Made by a program: the position numbers and the translations under genes. This document shows positions 25,751 through 34,194 of a stretch of 64,000 bases of DNA, one piece after another. Each line of letters starts with the position of its first letter. Position 1 is the stretch's first letter. Where the stretch lies: positions 1,488,001 to 1,552,000 of the forward strand of contig CP179201.1 in the NCBI GenBank assembly GCA_051201605.1, read 5' to 3'. Origin of the DNA: CABZJG01 sp902512685 (GTDB lineage Bacteria > Pseudomonadota > Alphaproteobacteria > Rhodobacterales > Rhodobacteraceae). Below the pieces are notes generated by a model that worked only from the letters and a program-made list of their open reading frames with translations, was not told where the DNA came from and made no database searches.

Positions 25751-26475
25751 GCCACTTCTCCCTGTTCATCCGCATCGGCGAGCCCCAGGCGGATAGCAAA
25801 CTCGTCCACGATTTCAATGACGGCCATCGAGTGTATGACCGCGACGCCACAATCCATGAAGGAATCGACCTGTTCAAGGGTGCGGATATTGCCCGATGGA
25901 TGGATGTCGAGAACACCGTTGAAATGGCGATAAACCAGATCCACCTCTTCTTTCGACGTTCCCCAACCGTAGCCCGTGTTCATCTTGACGCGGTTCGCGC
26001 CGCCCTGAACCAGTACTTTGCAGGCATCGACGATCTGGCGGTCGTCAAGCAGGGTGGCCTGAATCACGATGGCCATCGGAAGCTGACCGCGGCACATGTC
26101 CATGACCTGCCGCGTCTCGTCTTCGACCGCCTGCCAATTTCCGTGAACGATATCGGCATAGTCGAGGCAGTAGCAACTGTCTTCGATGCCTTCGCCCAGC
26201 AGATAGTCCAATTGATGAAGCTTCTGGGACTGCGCAACATTCCCGCCCGGATATCCGACGGGAACGTGCAGCTTGCAATAGCCCTTCAGAATGTCCCGCG
26301 CTGCGGCCAACATGGTGACCTCGCAGTCGTAGGCCTCGATGTTGAGACCGGACGCACGCAGACGTTTCGCTTCGGCGATGCCATCTTCGAGTGTCTTTTC
26401 TTCACCAAGGCAGCCGAAGTGGAACATTCCGGCAAAGGCCTGGATCCTGGGGTCGGAATAGAAACCCCTCAGCAT
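25747..26475 (-). CDS. DeoC-like aldolase
   Basis: A 242-residue TIM-barrel protein similar in plan to deoxyribose-phosphate aldolase. VPVGYPGGNVAQSQK corresponds to the substrate loop, and RVKMNTGYGWGTS contains the expected Schiff-base Lys at about residue 165. IHPSGNIRTLEQVDSFMDCG corresponds to the phosphate-binding end. It should cleave or form a C-C bond in a phosphorylated or free sugar acid. It is coupled by overlap to the Lys-less paralogue downstream and to the VOC gene upstream. Confidence 0.65.
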   Translation of the reverse strand: MLRGFYSDPRIQAFAGMFHFGCLGEEKTLEDGIAEAKRLRASGLNIEAYDCEVTMLAAARDILKGYCKLHVPVGYPGGNVAQSQKLHQLDYLLGEGIEDSCYCLDYADIVHGNWQAVEDETRQVMDMCRGQLPMAIVIQATLLDDRQIVDACKVLVQGGANRVKMNTGYGWGTSKEEVDLVYRHFNGVLDIHPSGNIRTLEQVDSFMDCGVAVIHSMAVIEIVDEFAIRLGLADADEQGEVA

Positions 26476-27299
26476 GCGAGATCCTCCTTGTCGAATGTGA
26501 ATGTGCCCTCACTGCTGAGCGGACGCAGTTCGATGCGTTCACCTCCCGGTCCCATCACCACTTTTTCATCAGCGCTGTGCCCACTGACCTCAAAGATCAG
26601 CGCCGACCAGGCAGGGTTCCGGCAAAACTGAACATCACCAGCGCGGGCTTGCGGGGTTGAGAACAGCTCAACCATATACTCGCCGCGCCTGAGGAAGTTC
26701 GCGCGGATATCGCCATCCGGGGTCGGAATGGTGAAATCACCAACCAGAGACATCCCCAGTCCCTCATAAAACGCCCGTGACGCCGCCAGATCCGGGCTTT
26801 GGATACCGACATGGTCGTGCGTTCCGATATTCACCATGCGACGACGCATGCGGGGCGGATCGGCACCGACCTTGTTGCACAGTTCGATACGGGTGGATTG
26901 CGGCCCCTGGACGAATACGAAATTGGCTCCGTTGTCCCAGAATTGGGGGATAAGGGCCGGGCCATCGGGGGTGATATCGGGATCAAGCGTTCCCCATTTC
27001 GCTTTTACAGCGAGAATCGCAGCATCAAGATCGAAGGTTTCCAGCGCGACATGGTCGATATTGCCAACGCCAAGCTCTTCACCCTCGTTGGCTTTCACGA
27101 CTTCGATGATTTGATTGAGCCGCCGCATCCTGACCCGCTGGCAATCGGCCGGGAGGGCCCTCACGTTCTCATACGCGCGTTCGGATTTGAAGCCGATCTG
27201 GTTGGTGAGTTGCCAGGCCGCGTCACTAAGCGCGTGGACCTTGAGCTGTATTCCCATTCGAAATCCGGGACCGGCCGAAGCCTCATGCCGTTCAGTCAT
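26469..27299 (-). CDS. Two-domain VOC (glyoxalase/dioxygenase fold) protein
   Basis: A 276-residue protein with two VOC modules: IDHVALETFDLDAAILAV at about residue 78 and HDHVGIQSPDLAASRAFYEGLGM at about 168. His and Glu residues typical of metal ligands are present (DHVALE, DHVGIQ, VELFS). VOC members include glyoxalases, isomerases and dioxygenases, so the reaction is open; isomerisation of a sugar acid is a fair guess in context. The start MTERHEAS overlaps the permease stop by eight bases. Confidence 0.75.
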   Translation of the reverse strand: MTERHEASAGPGFRMGIQLKVHALSDAAWQLTNQIGFKSERAYENVRALPADCQRVRMRRLNQIIEVVKANEGEELGVGNIDHVALETFDLDAAILAVKAKWGTLDPDITPDGPALIPQFWDNGANFVFVQGPQSTRIELCNKVGADPPRMRRRMVNIGTHDHVGIQSPDLAASRAFYEGLGMSLVGDFTIPTPDGDIRANFLRRGEYMVELFSTPQARAGDVQFCRNPAWSALIFEVSGHSADEKVVMGPGGERIELRPLSSEGTFTFDKEDLAC

Positions 27300-28329
27300 G
27301 TGTTTGTTTCCTTCTTTGGACTTGGTCAACGACAACAGCGAGCGTCAAAAGCGCACCGGTCACGATTTGCATCACAAATGCGTTCACATCGAGTTGAACG
27401 CCGACATTGACGATGATGGACATCAGAACCGCGCCCAGCATGGCGCCGAGTGCAGTACCGCGCGCACCCATGAGGCTCGCTCCGCCGATAACCGCCCCTG
27501 CAATGGCCTGCAATTCGTACCCGGTCCCCACTGACGGCACAGCCGAGGTCATCCGGGCGGTCAGGAGGAGCCCCGCGATTGAGGCAAGGACCGCGCTGAA
27601 AACGAAGGCCAGCGTGGTCACCTGTCCGGTGCGAACGCCGCTAAGCCGGGCGACGTCTTCGTTCGAGCCGACTGCGAACATGTTCCGTCCGAGGCGGGTT
27701 CGCCGGAGCAGAATGTCGACCAGCACAGCGGAAATGAGCAAGGCTATGAAGATATTTGGCAGCCCTAGAACTTTACCCTGTCCGATCCGGGTGAACTCCG
27801 GAGGTAAGTTTCGCACCACTTGGGAGTCGGCAAGTACATTGATGATACCGCGCAGGATGATCATGCTTCCGAGAGTCGCAATCAAGGGATTGATCCCGAT
27901 CTTCACGACAAGGAAACCATGATACAGGCCCACAATCGCGCCGATCCCAATGGCCGCAACCACCGAAACCCAGATCGGCAGCGCGAAGTGATCAAAACTG
28001 ATCAAAATAGCAGCGCTCATCGATGCCAGACCAAGCATTGAACCGACGCTGAGGTCGATGCCCCGCACGACGATAACCATCAGGCTCGCGAGCGCCAGAA
28101 TCCCGGTAATAGCCGTGCCGCGCATGATGCTCTGGAGGTTGTAGGATGAGAAAAACGTCTCTCGCGTCGAAGGAACGATGAACATGATTGCGATCAACGC
28201 GAGGATGACGCCCAAAAGAGCGGTCTCGGCCGTGTTGAGACGGGAATAACTGCTCAGCCGGGCCATCCATGTCGCTCGGGGGATGTTCCCCAGTCTCACA
28301 TCTCGTCCAACGCTTTCGTTAGTGCTCAT
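27292..28329 (-). CDS. Sugar ABC transporter permease (RbsC type)
   Basis: A 345-residue inner-membrane protein with eight to ten hydrophobic segments. It carries the family stretches GIDLSVGSMLGLASM, GLYHGFLVVKIGINPLIATLGSM and AVGSNEDVARLSGV. The start is set at MSTNESVG because it overlaps the ATPase stop; longer in-frame starts would run deep into that gene. It forms the ribose-type importer with the ATPase and binding protein. Confidence 0.9.
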   Translation of the reverse strand: MSTNESVGRDVRLGNIPRATWMARLSSYSRLNTAETALLGVILALIAIMFIVPSTRETFFSSYNLQSIMRGTAITGILALASLMVIVVRGIDLSVGSMLGLASMSAAILISFDHFALPIWVSVVAAIGIGAIVGLYHGFLVVKIGINPLIATLGSMIILRGIINVLADSQVVRNLPPEFTRIGQGKVLGLPNIFIALLISAVLVDILLRRTRLGRNMFAVGSNEDVARLSGVRTGQVTTLAFVFSAVLASIAGLLLTARMTSAVPSVGTGYELQAIAGAVIGGASLMGARGTALGAMLGAVLMSIIVNVGVQLDVNAFVMQIVTGALLTLAVVVDQVQRRKQTHD

Positions 28330-29824
28330 TTTCAGAAACTCCGGATGCCATTTCGACAAGCTCCTGCTCGCTTGTGTTTTCTGGGATTGCCTCGCCCACC
28401 ACCGCGCCATTTCGAACAACGAGGATGCGGTGGCTCATTCCCATGACCTCGGGGAGGTAAGAGGAAACAAGCACCACCGCCGCGCCATCGGCGGCAAGGT
28501 CGCGAATGTGATTGTAGATTGCCTCTTTGGCACCGATATCGACGCCGACGGTCGGCTCATCGAGCAGATAGACCCGAGGGTGGTTCATGCCCCATTTTGC
28601 CAGCACGACTTTCTGCTGGTTGCCGCCGCTCAGACTGCGCACCGGGTCGTTCATATCGGCGTATTTCACGCCGTATTTCTCGAGACTCGCCTGCGCATTT
28701 CGATGCTCCAAGCGCCTGCGCACGAAACCAAGGCGTGAAAGCCAGGGCAACGCCGGTAGGGATGTGTTGTCAACGATCGGGCGATCTTCGGATAATCCAT
28801 CCTTGCGTCTGTCTTCGGTAATGATTGCCAGTCCGGCCTTGACCGACTTGTCCGGTCGTTCACCCGGCGTCTTCGCGCCATCCAGGAGGATTTCCCCGCT
28901 GGTGCGTGTCAGGTCGCCGAAAACTCCGCGCAGCAGGTCCGAGCGGCCGGCACCGACCAGGCCGTAGAGGCCCAGAACCTCACCCTCGGCAACCGACAAG
29001 TTCACGGCGGCGTTCGACCCGGTATGGGTGAAGTCTCTCACCTCAAGCCTGGGCTTGGCTCCCGGAGCATTCAGGACCGGATAGAGGTTTTCCTGATAGC
29101 GCCCGACCATGCGGCGAATAAGCTCACGTTCCGTAAGCCCCTCCGCCGACAACGTCTCGACATGCTTTCCGTCGCGCAGCACGGTGATGTCGTCACTTTG
29201 TTCAAGCACCTCCTCCAGCCGGTGGCTGACATAGAGGATCGCGTTCCCTTCATTCAGGAAGTTCTTCAAGAGCGCGAACAAGTGGTCTGCCTGCTCGGGG
29301 CTGAAATGCGCGGTCGGCTCGTCACAGATCAGCAGGCGGGGGTTGGATGACAGCGCCCGTACCAATCCGAGCAGAACGCGCTGCGACGCCGAAATCTCTG
29401 ACGCGGGCAGGTCGGCCCGCAGATCGACACCCAGCTTGTCGATCATGTCCTGCGCGGCGGAAATGACCTTTCCTCCGCGCACCATCCCGGATTGTGTCGG
29501 CAAATTGCCCATCAGGATGTTCTCGGCAACGGAAAGCTCCGGCGCCACAGCTGGTTCCTGATAGATTGCCGCAATCCCCTGGCGCGTAGCGTCCAAAGGA
29601 TCCCGGGCGACATAGGGGCGCCCGTCAAGCGCGAAAGCTCCGTGGTCTGGTGCAAACACGCCCATCAGGCTTTTGATCAAGGTCGACTTGCCAGCCCCGT
29701 TTTCGCCGACCAGGGAGTGGAACCGTGACGCTTCAACCTTGAACGACACGCCATCCAGCGCAAGTGTCGCGCCAAATCTTTTGGTCAGTTCGTTGTTTTC
29801 AAGAAGTGTCACGGTTGACCTCAC
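28319..29824 (-). CDS. Sugar ABC transporter ATP-binding protein (RbsA/MglA type)
   Basis: A 501-residue protein with two fused ABC domains. The first has Walker A GENGAGKST, signature ISASQRVLLG and Walker B RLLICDEPT; the second has GLVGAGRSD in place of a full Walker A, signature LSGGNQQK and Walker B VYLLDEPT. That asymmetry is normal for this family. The start is GTG, overlapping the binding-protein stop (GTGA); an in-frame GTG four codons later with GAGG ahead is an alternative. Confidence 0.92.
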   Translation of the reverse strand: MRSTVTLLENNELTKRFGATLALDGVSFKVEASRFHSLVGENGAGKSTLIKSLMGVFAPDHGAFALDGRPYVARDPLDATRQGIAAIYQEPAVAPELSVAENILMGNLPTQSGMVRGGKVISAAQDMIDKLGVDLRADLPASEISASQRVLLGLVRALSSNPRLLICDEPTAHFSPEQADHLFALLKNFLNEGNAILYVSHRLEEVLEQSDDITVLRDGKHVETLSAEGLTERELIRRMVGRYQENLYPVLNAPGAKPRLEVRDFTHTGSNAAVNLSVAEGEVLGLYGLVGAGRSDLLRGVFGDLTRTSGEILLDGAKTPGERPDKSVKAGLAIITEDRRKDGLSEDRPIVDNTSLPALPWLSRLGFVRRRLEHRNAQASLEKYGVKYADMNDPVRSLSGGNQQKVVLAKWGMNHPRVYLLDEPTVGVDIGAKEAIYNHIRDLAADGAAVVLVSSYLPEVMGMSHRILVVRNGAVVGEAIPENTSEQELVEMASGVSENEH

Positions 29825-30846
29825 TGAGGGGGAACCAGAAGGTTCGCGATTTTCGGTTCGCTCATGTTCTCAGGCGTTGCCACCACCGAGGTGATGTTGA
29901 TGGCCTTGTCGAACTCGGCTTCGTTCAGGATGTGGTCAACGGCATCCATTACCGCGTTATACGCTTGATCATATGGCGTCTGCAGGATCAGCGCCTTCAT
30001 GACGCCCGAGCGCAGGCCAGCCACCTCATCTGCGTCAGAGTCGGTTGCGATACCGATGATCTGGTCGCCCATGCCGGTTTCCGTCAACACGCGGGCAATT
30101 GCCGACCCGCAAATGGCGTTGAACCCCATGAATGCAAACAGCTTTCCGCCGTGGCGCGACAGCTGACCTTCCAGGTTCTGCGTCGCACGCACCGGGTCGT
30201 TGTCGTTGTAGAGCGTGTCCAGAAGTTCAAGATCGGGCGCCAATTCCGCGATGCGGGTGCGGAATGCGTTGATTTTGTCTTCGAGAATCGGGATCACGAC
30301 GGACATGTGGATGCCCACCTTGCCCTTCATCTCGATGCCGTTGGCCTGGCAATACTCAAAGAGATAGTCGGCCATCTTGGTGCCCTGCTCGGGTTGGTCG
30401 CAATAGTAGAGCGACCCGAAATGCGCCTTGTTCAGCCCCTCGACCGGCAAACCGATCAGGTTGACCCGCGTGCCCATGTTCGATGCAGCTTCAAGAATGG
30501 GGCGTGTGGGTTCCGCGTAAAGCGAGCCGACCACGACAGCGTCGGGCTTGCCTGCAACAACACCCTCGAGTTGCTGCAGAAAATCGTCTTGCGCACCCTC
30601 AACGGCGGGACCCGAGACCTTAAGAGTGATTTCGCGACCGAATTTTGCGGCCGCGTCCGCAGCGCCCTGACGGGCACCGGCAACCGTATAGCGACCCCAG
30701 TAGTCACTATCCGTACCGGGAATGACGAGGTCGACAGCGATGGCATCGCCGGCTGCATACACAGGCGCAGACGCGCTCGCCGACAGAACGGCTACCGCGG
30801 ATCCCATCAGAAATGTTCGGCGGTTTGTTTGGTATTGGCTCATCAT
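29821..30846 (-). CDS. Sugar ABC transporter periplasmic binding protein
   Basis: A protein of about 341 residues of the ribose/galactose-binding type. The N-terminus has a twin-arginine-like NRRTFLMGSAVAVLSASASA signal ending near VYAAGD. The ligand-binding body contains DLVIPGTDSDYWGRY, GKPDAVVVGSLYAEPTRP and FAFMGFNAICGSAIAR. The start is one of two adjacent ATGs after GGAAGGAA. First gene of the minus-strand operon, just downstream of a dyad that may be its operator. Confidence 0.88.
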   Translation of the reverse strand: MMSQYQTNRRTFLMGSAVAVLSASASAPVYAAGDAIAVDLVIPGTDSDYWGRYTVAGARQGAADAAAKFGREITLKVSGPAVEGAQDDFLQQLEGVVAGKPDAVVVGSLYAEPTRPILEAASNMGTRVNLIGLPVEGLNKAHFGSLYYCDQPEQGTKMADYLFEYCQANGIEMKGKVGIHMSVVIPILEDKINAFRTRIAELAPDLELLDTLYNDNDPVRATQNLEGQLSRHGGKLFAFMGFNAICGSAIARVLTETGMGDQIIGIATDSDADEVAGLRSGVMKALILQTPYDQAYNAVMDAVDHILNEAEFDKAINITSVVATPENMSEPKIANLLVPPQ

Positions 30847-30867
30847 CAGTTCCTTCCATATGAAAAG

Positions 30868-30887
30868 CATTACATCATGTAGTAATG
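30868..30887. promoter_or_regulatory. Candidate GntR operator (dyad) before the ABC operon
   Basis: CATTAC and GTAATG arms enclose an 8-bp centre, ATCATGTA, forming a 20-bp imperfect palindrome. It lies about 20-40 bp upstream of the binding-protein start in the divergent spacer that also serves the cupin isomerase operon. A GntR dimer site is the obvious reading; unproven. Confidence 0.5.
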
Positions 30888-31028
30888 TAGTCATGACAAA
30901 TTAGGTGACAAGAGTCAAGCCGCATGGTAGATGATTCGGCAACACTGTTTTGGAGAGATTGGGGTGCGGGCAACGCCTCTGAAACGGGTGGCAACCAGGC
31001 GCTCTGCCAATGGAATTTGGAGAAAGAC

Positions 31029-31649
31029 ATGTACCGCGACCCAACAGCCCATACGATTGATTCCCTCACAGGCAGAATGGGGGCTCCGACTGGGCTCTAT
31101 GAGAAACGCCTGAAGGATCTTGGGGGCATCTACCAAGATCAGCAGGCCTTTGCCGCTGCTGTTGCCTCAGAAGGTGAGCGCATTGTCTACACCGTCCACG
31201 AAATGCGCCCGGAACAGGCACGCGGCGATCTGATCTTCGGCACGACCTTTATGGAACCGGGCCGCATCGGAGGCGAGTTTTTCGTCACCCGCGGTCATAT
31301 CCATGCCGTCGCCAACCGGCCAGAGGTTTACTACGGCGAGAGCGGCGAGGGGCTGATGCTGATGGAAAGCCCCGAAGGGGAGACGAGGGTTCTCGAGATC
31401 CGTCCAAGGGTTGCGGTCTATGTGCCGCCGATGTGGATCCACCGTTCGGTCAATACCGGTGATGCGCCGCTGGTCATGAGCTTCTTCTATCCAAGCGATT
31501 CCGGGCAGAACTACGACATCATCGCCCAATCCGGCGGCATGGCGACCCGGATCGTGGCAGATGGTTCCGGCTGGAAGGCCGTCCCCAACCCGGACTATCG
31601 CCCGCGCGCAGAAGAAGAGGTTGCGCGCGTTCTTGAAACTACCGACTGA
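31029..31649 (+). CDS. Cupin-type phosphoglucose isomerase family protein
   Basis: A 206-residue cupin resembling archaeal-type glucose-6-phosphate isomerase. Metal ligands are readable: TRGHIHAVANRPEVYY gives two His and a Glu, and PPMWIHRSVN gives a third His. The start MYRDPTAH is chosen because GGAG lies eight bases ahead; an in-frame start 105 bases earlier has no such signal. It is the first gene of the rightward operon. In this setting it more likely isomerises a pathway-specific sugar or sugar acid than glucose 6-phosphate. Confidence 0.78.
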   Translation: MYRDPTAHTIDSLTGRMGAPTGLYEKRLKDLGGIYQDQQAFAAAVASEGERIVYTVHEMRPEQARGDLIFGTTFMEPGRIGGEFFVTRGHIHAVANRPEVYYGESGEGLMLMESPEGETRVLEIRPRVAVYVPPMWIHRSVNTGDAPLVMSFFYPSDSGQNYDIIAQSGGMATRIVADGSGWKAVPNPDYRPRAEEEVARVLETTD

Positions 31650-31661
31650 ACGAGGCTGGCC

Positions 31662-32309
31662 ATGAACATTTTCGACACGCTTTCCGACTTCGGCGTCGTT
31701 CCCGTGATCGCCATCGACGATACCAAAGACGCCCTGCCACTGGCCGACGCGCTGCTTGAGGGCGGCTTGCCGGTGGCCGAGATCACGTTCCGAACCGCAG
31801 CCGCGCGTGACGTCATCACCGAGATTGCGAAGCATCGGCCGGATCTGCATCTGGGCGCTGGAACGGTTCTGTCGACCGATCAGGCCGAGGCCGCCAAGCA
31901 AGCCGGTGCCCAGTTTGCGCTGTCGCCGGGGCTGGATGTCCCGGTGCTCGCGCGCGCCGAAGAGATCGGGCTTCCTTTCGCCCCGGGCATCATGACGCCC
32001 ACCGATTTGCAGGTCGCACTGAAGTCGGGCTGTTCGCTGGTCAAGTTCTTCCCGGCCATGGCAGCGGGCGGACCGAAGATGTTACAGAGCATCGCCGCAC
32101 CCTATGCCCATACCGGCGTCGGGTTTAATCCGACCGGTGGCGTCAGCCTCGACAATCTTGGTGACTGGCTTTCGGTGTCACAGGTGCGTGCCGTTGGCGG
32201 TACTTGGATCGCCAACCGCGCCGACATCGCAGACAAGAATTGGGAAAAAATTACCGCCAATGCTCGCCAAGCGGCTGCACGGGTGCGTGAGCTGAGAGGA
32301 AAATCATGA
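31662..32309 (+). CDS. eda: KDPG/KHG aldolase family protein
   Basis: A 215-residue class I aldolase that splits 2-keto-3-deoxy sugar acids (or their phosphates) into pyruvate and an aldehyde. Conserved parts: AEITFRTAAA with the catalytic Glu, HLGAGTVLS, and CSLVKFFPAMAAGG with the Schiff-base Lys, then PTGGV. Standard length. It is 12 bp after the cupin gene and overlaps the next by four bases. The pathway thus probably ends in pyruvate plus a small aldehyde. Confidence 0.88.
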   Translation: MNIFDTLSDFGVVPVIAIDDTKDALPLADALLEGGLPVAEITFRTAAARDVITEIAKHRPDLHLGAGTVLSTDQAEAAKQAGAQFALSPGLDVPVLARAEEIGLPFAPGIMTPTDLQVALKSGCSLVKFFPAMAAGGPKMLQSIAAPYAHTGVGFNPTGGVSLDNLGDWLSVSQVRAVGGTWIANRADIADKNWEKITANARQAAARVRELRGKS

Positions 32310-33259
32310 GCTACCAGCCAGCGTCCAGACCGACTTTCTATTTCATCGGCGTGACCACCGGAAAGTCCTCGATCATGAAGGTGTTTCCGAAATGGGCAGA
32401 ATTCCTGAATCTGGGCGATGTCGAGATGCGAGGCATCGACCTGGCCCTGCACGACACGCCGGAGCGCTACCGCGAGGTTGTGGAGTTTCTGAAAACCGAT
32501 CCGTTGTCGCTCGGCGCTTTGGTGACTACGCACAAGCTCGATCTCTATGCCGCCGCTCGGGACATGTTTGATGTGATCGATCCCCATGCGCGGTTGATGG
32601 CCGAGACGAGTTGCCTGTCCAAACGTGATGGCAGGCTCATTTGTCACGCCAAAGACCCGATTTCGTCTGGCTTGTCGATTGACGGTTTCCTGCCGGCGGA
32701 CCACTTCGCCAAGACCGGCCCGGAAGTGCTTTCCATCGGGGCAGGTGGATCCACTATCGCGATCACCTGGCATCTGATGCAGACGTCGCGCGGTGCTAAC
32801 CGGCCCTCTCGCATCGTGGTCAGCAACCGGTCGCAGCCGCGGCTCGACCATATCCGCGAGATCCACCGGAAGATCGGCACCGATATCGAAATCGATTACG
32901 TGCTCGCCCGAACCCCCGAAGAGAATGATACGCTCATGGCGGGGCTCAAGCCTGGATCGCTGGTGATCAATGCCACCGGTCTGGGCAAGGATGCGCCCGG
33001 ATCGCCGCTGACGTTCTACGGAAGCTTCCCTGAGCGTGGTATCGTGTGGGAACTGAACTACCGGGGCGATCTGGTGTTCCTCGATCAGGCGGAGGCGCAA
33101 AAAGAGGAGAAGATCCTGCAGATCGAAGATGGTTGGGACTATTTCCTGCACGGTTGGACGCAAGTCATCGCCGAGGTGTTTGCTGTGGATATTCCCACAT
33201 CGGGACCGGGTTTTGACGAGATTTCACGCATCGCATCAGAAGCGTCTGGCCGGTCATGA
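32306..33259 (+). CDS. Shikimate-dehydrogenase-like oxidoreductase
   Basis: A 317-residue protein with the AroE fold. The catalytic Lys is in LVTTHKLDLY, and the nucleotide loop reads SIGAGGSTIAITWHL with the following strand IVVSNRSQPR. It is longer than housekeeping AroE (about 270-290) and sits inside a sugar cluster, so it is more likely an NAD(P)-dependent dehydrogenase for a sugar-derived acid. Overlapping ATGA junctions on both sides place it firmly in this operon. Confidence 0.75.
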   Translation: MSYQPASRPTFYFIGVTTGKSSIMKVFPKWAEFLNLGDVEMRGIDLALHDTPERYREVVEFLKTDPLSLGALVTTHKLDLYAAARDMFDVIDPHARLMAETSCLSKRDGRLICHAKDPISSGLSIDGFLPADHFAKTGPEVLSIGAGGSTIAITWHLMQTSRGANRPSRIVVSNRSQPRLDHIREIHRKIGTDIEIDYVLARTPEENDTLMAGLKPGSLVINATGLGKDAPGSPLTFYGSFPERGIVWELNYRGDLVFLDQAEAQKEEKILQIEDGWDYFLHGWTQVIAEVFAVDIPTSGPGFDEISRIASEASGRS

Positions 33260-34194
33260 CGGGCCGGATCCTCATCACGCCGCGATCGCTCTCCAAGGGC
33301 GACCACCCCGGTCTGGCTCCGCTGACCGAGGCGGGGTACGAGTTGGTTTTTCCCAGCCCTGGCACCACGCCGACCGAAGCCGATCTGCTCGCTGCGGTCC
33401 CCGGCTGTGTCGGCTGGCTTGCGGGTGTGGAGCCGGTCTCGGAGGCGGTGATAAGGGCTGCGGATGCGTTGCGCGTGATTTCGCGCAACGGCACTGGGAT
33501 CGACAACCTGCCGATGCAGGCCGTGAAGGCGCAGGGGATCGAGGTGAAGCGCGCGGTGGGAACCAATGCCCGAAGCGTGGCCGAGCTGGCCCTCGGACTT
33601 GCTCTTGGGGGATTGCGACATGTCGTGTCAACGCATGAGGGCCTGAAGGGCGGTGAATGGCCACGCCGGATCGGTCGGGAGATCAAGGACGCCAAGGTGG
33701 CGGTGATCGGGCTCGGCGCCATTGGGAGCAGCTTTGCGGAACTCGCCCTCTCGCTTGGGGCTTCGGTGCGGGGATACGACCCTTTCGCGCCGGTCGGAGA
33801 GCAGACCCACGCGCACTTCCTGCGCCTCGATGCTGACAAGGCGCTGAACGGTGCCGATATCGTCAGCCTGCACGCCCCGATGCCCGAGGACGGGAAACCC
33901 ATCATGGATGCGGCGGCCCTTGCGTCGCTTGCCCCGGGTGCCGTTGTCATCAACACCGGGCGCGCCGGGCTTGTGGACAAAAAGGCCGTGCTGGATGCAC
34001 TCGATAGCGGGCAGGTGGGTGTCTATGCCACCGATGTGTTCGAGACCGAGCCCCCCGAACCATCGCCGCTGTTTCGGCACCCACGGGTGATCCTGACGAG
34101 CCATATCGGAGCCTTTACCGAAGAGGCCGTCGAACGGACCACCCGCAAGACGGTTGAGGGCATTCTGGAGGTCTTCAAGGGCGATGCGCGTTAA
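33256..34194 (+). CDS. D-2-hydroxyacid dehydrogenase (phosphoglycerate dehydrogenase-like)
   Basis: A 312-residue NAD-dependent dehydrogenase. The NAD loop is GLGAIGSSFAE, and the catalytic triad can be read as Arg in NTGRAGLVD, Glu in ETEPPEPS and His in TSHIGAF. There is no C-terminal ACT domain, so it is not the regulated SerA form. It probably oxidises or reduces a 2-hydroxy acid intermediate. Confidence 0.85.
   Translation: MTGRILITPRSLSKGDHPGLAPLTEAGYELVFPSPGTTPTEADLLAAVPGCVGWLAGVEPVSEAVIRAADALRVISRNGTGIDNLPMQAVKAQGIEVKRAVGTNARSVAELALGLALGGLRHVVSTHEGLKGGEWPRRIGREIKDAKVAVIGLGAIGSSFAELALSLGASVRGYDPFAPVGEQTHAHFLRLDADKALNGADIVSLHAPMPEDGKPIMDAAALASLAPGAVVINTGRAGLVDKKAVLDALDSGQVGVYATDVFETEPPEPSPLFRHPRVILTSHIGAFTEEAVERTTRKTVEGILEVFKGDAR

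Noticed and set aside
29764..30882. Long plus-strand frame opposite the sugar-binding protein
   Set aside because: It is antisense to a convincing periplasmic binding protein in G+C-rich DNA, where long shadow frames are common; the product resembles nothing.
32102..33163. Long minus-strand frame opposite the AroE-like gene
   Set aside because: Shadow of a well-supported dehydrogenase gene with overlapping operon neighbours.
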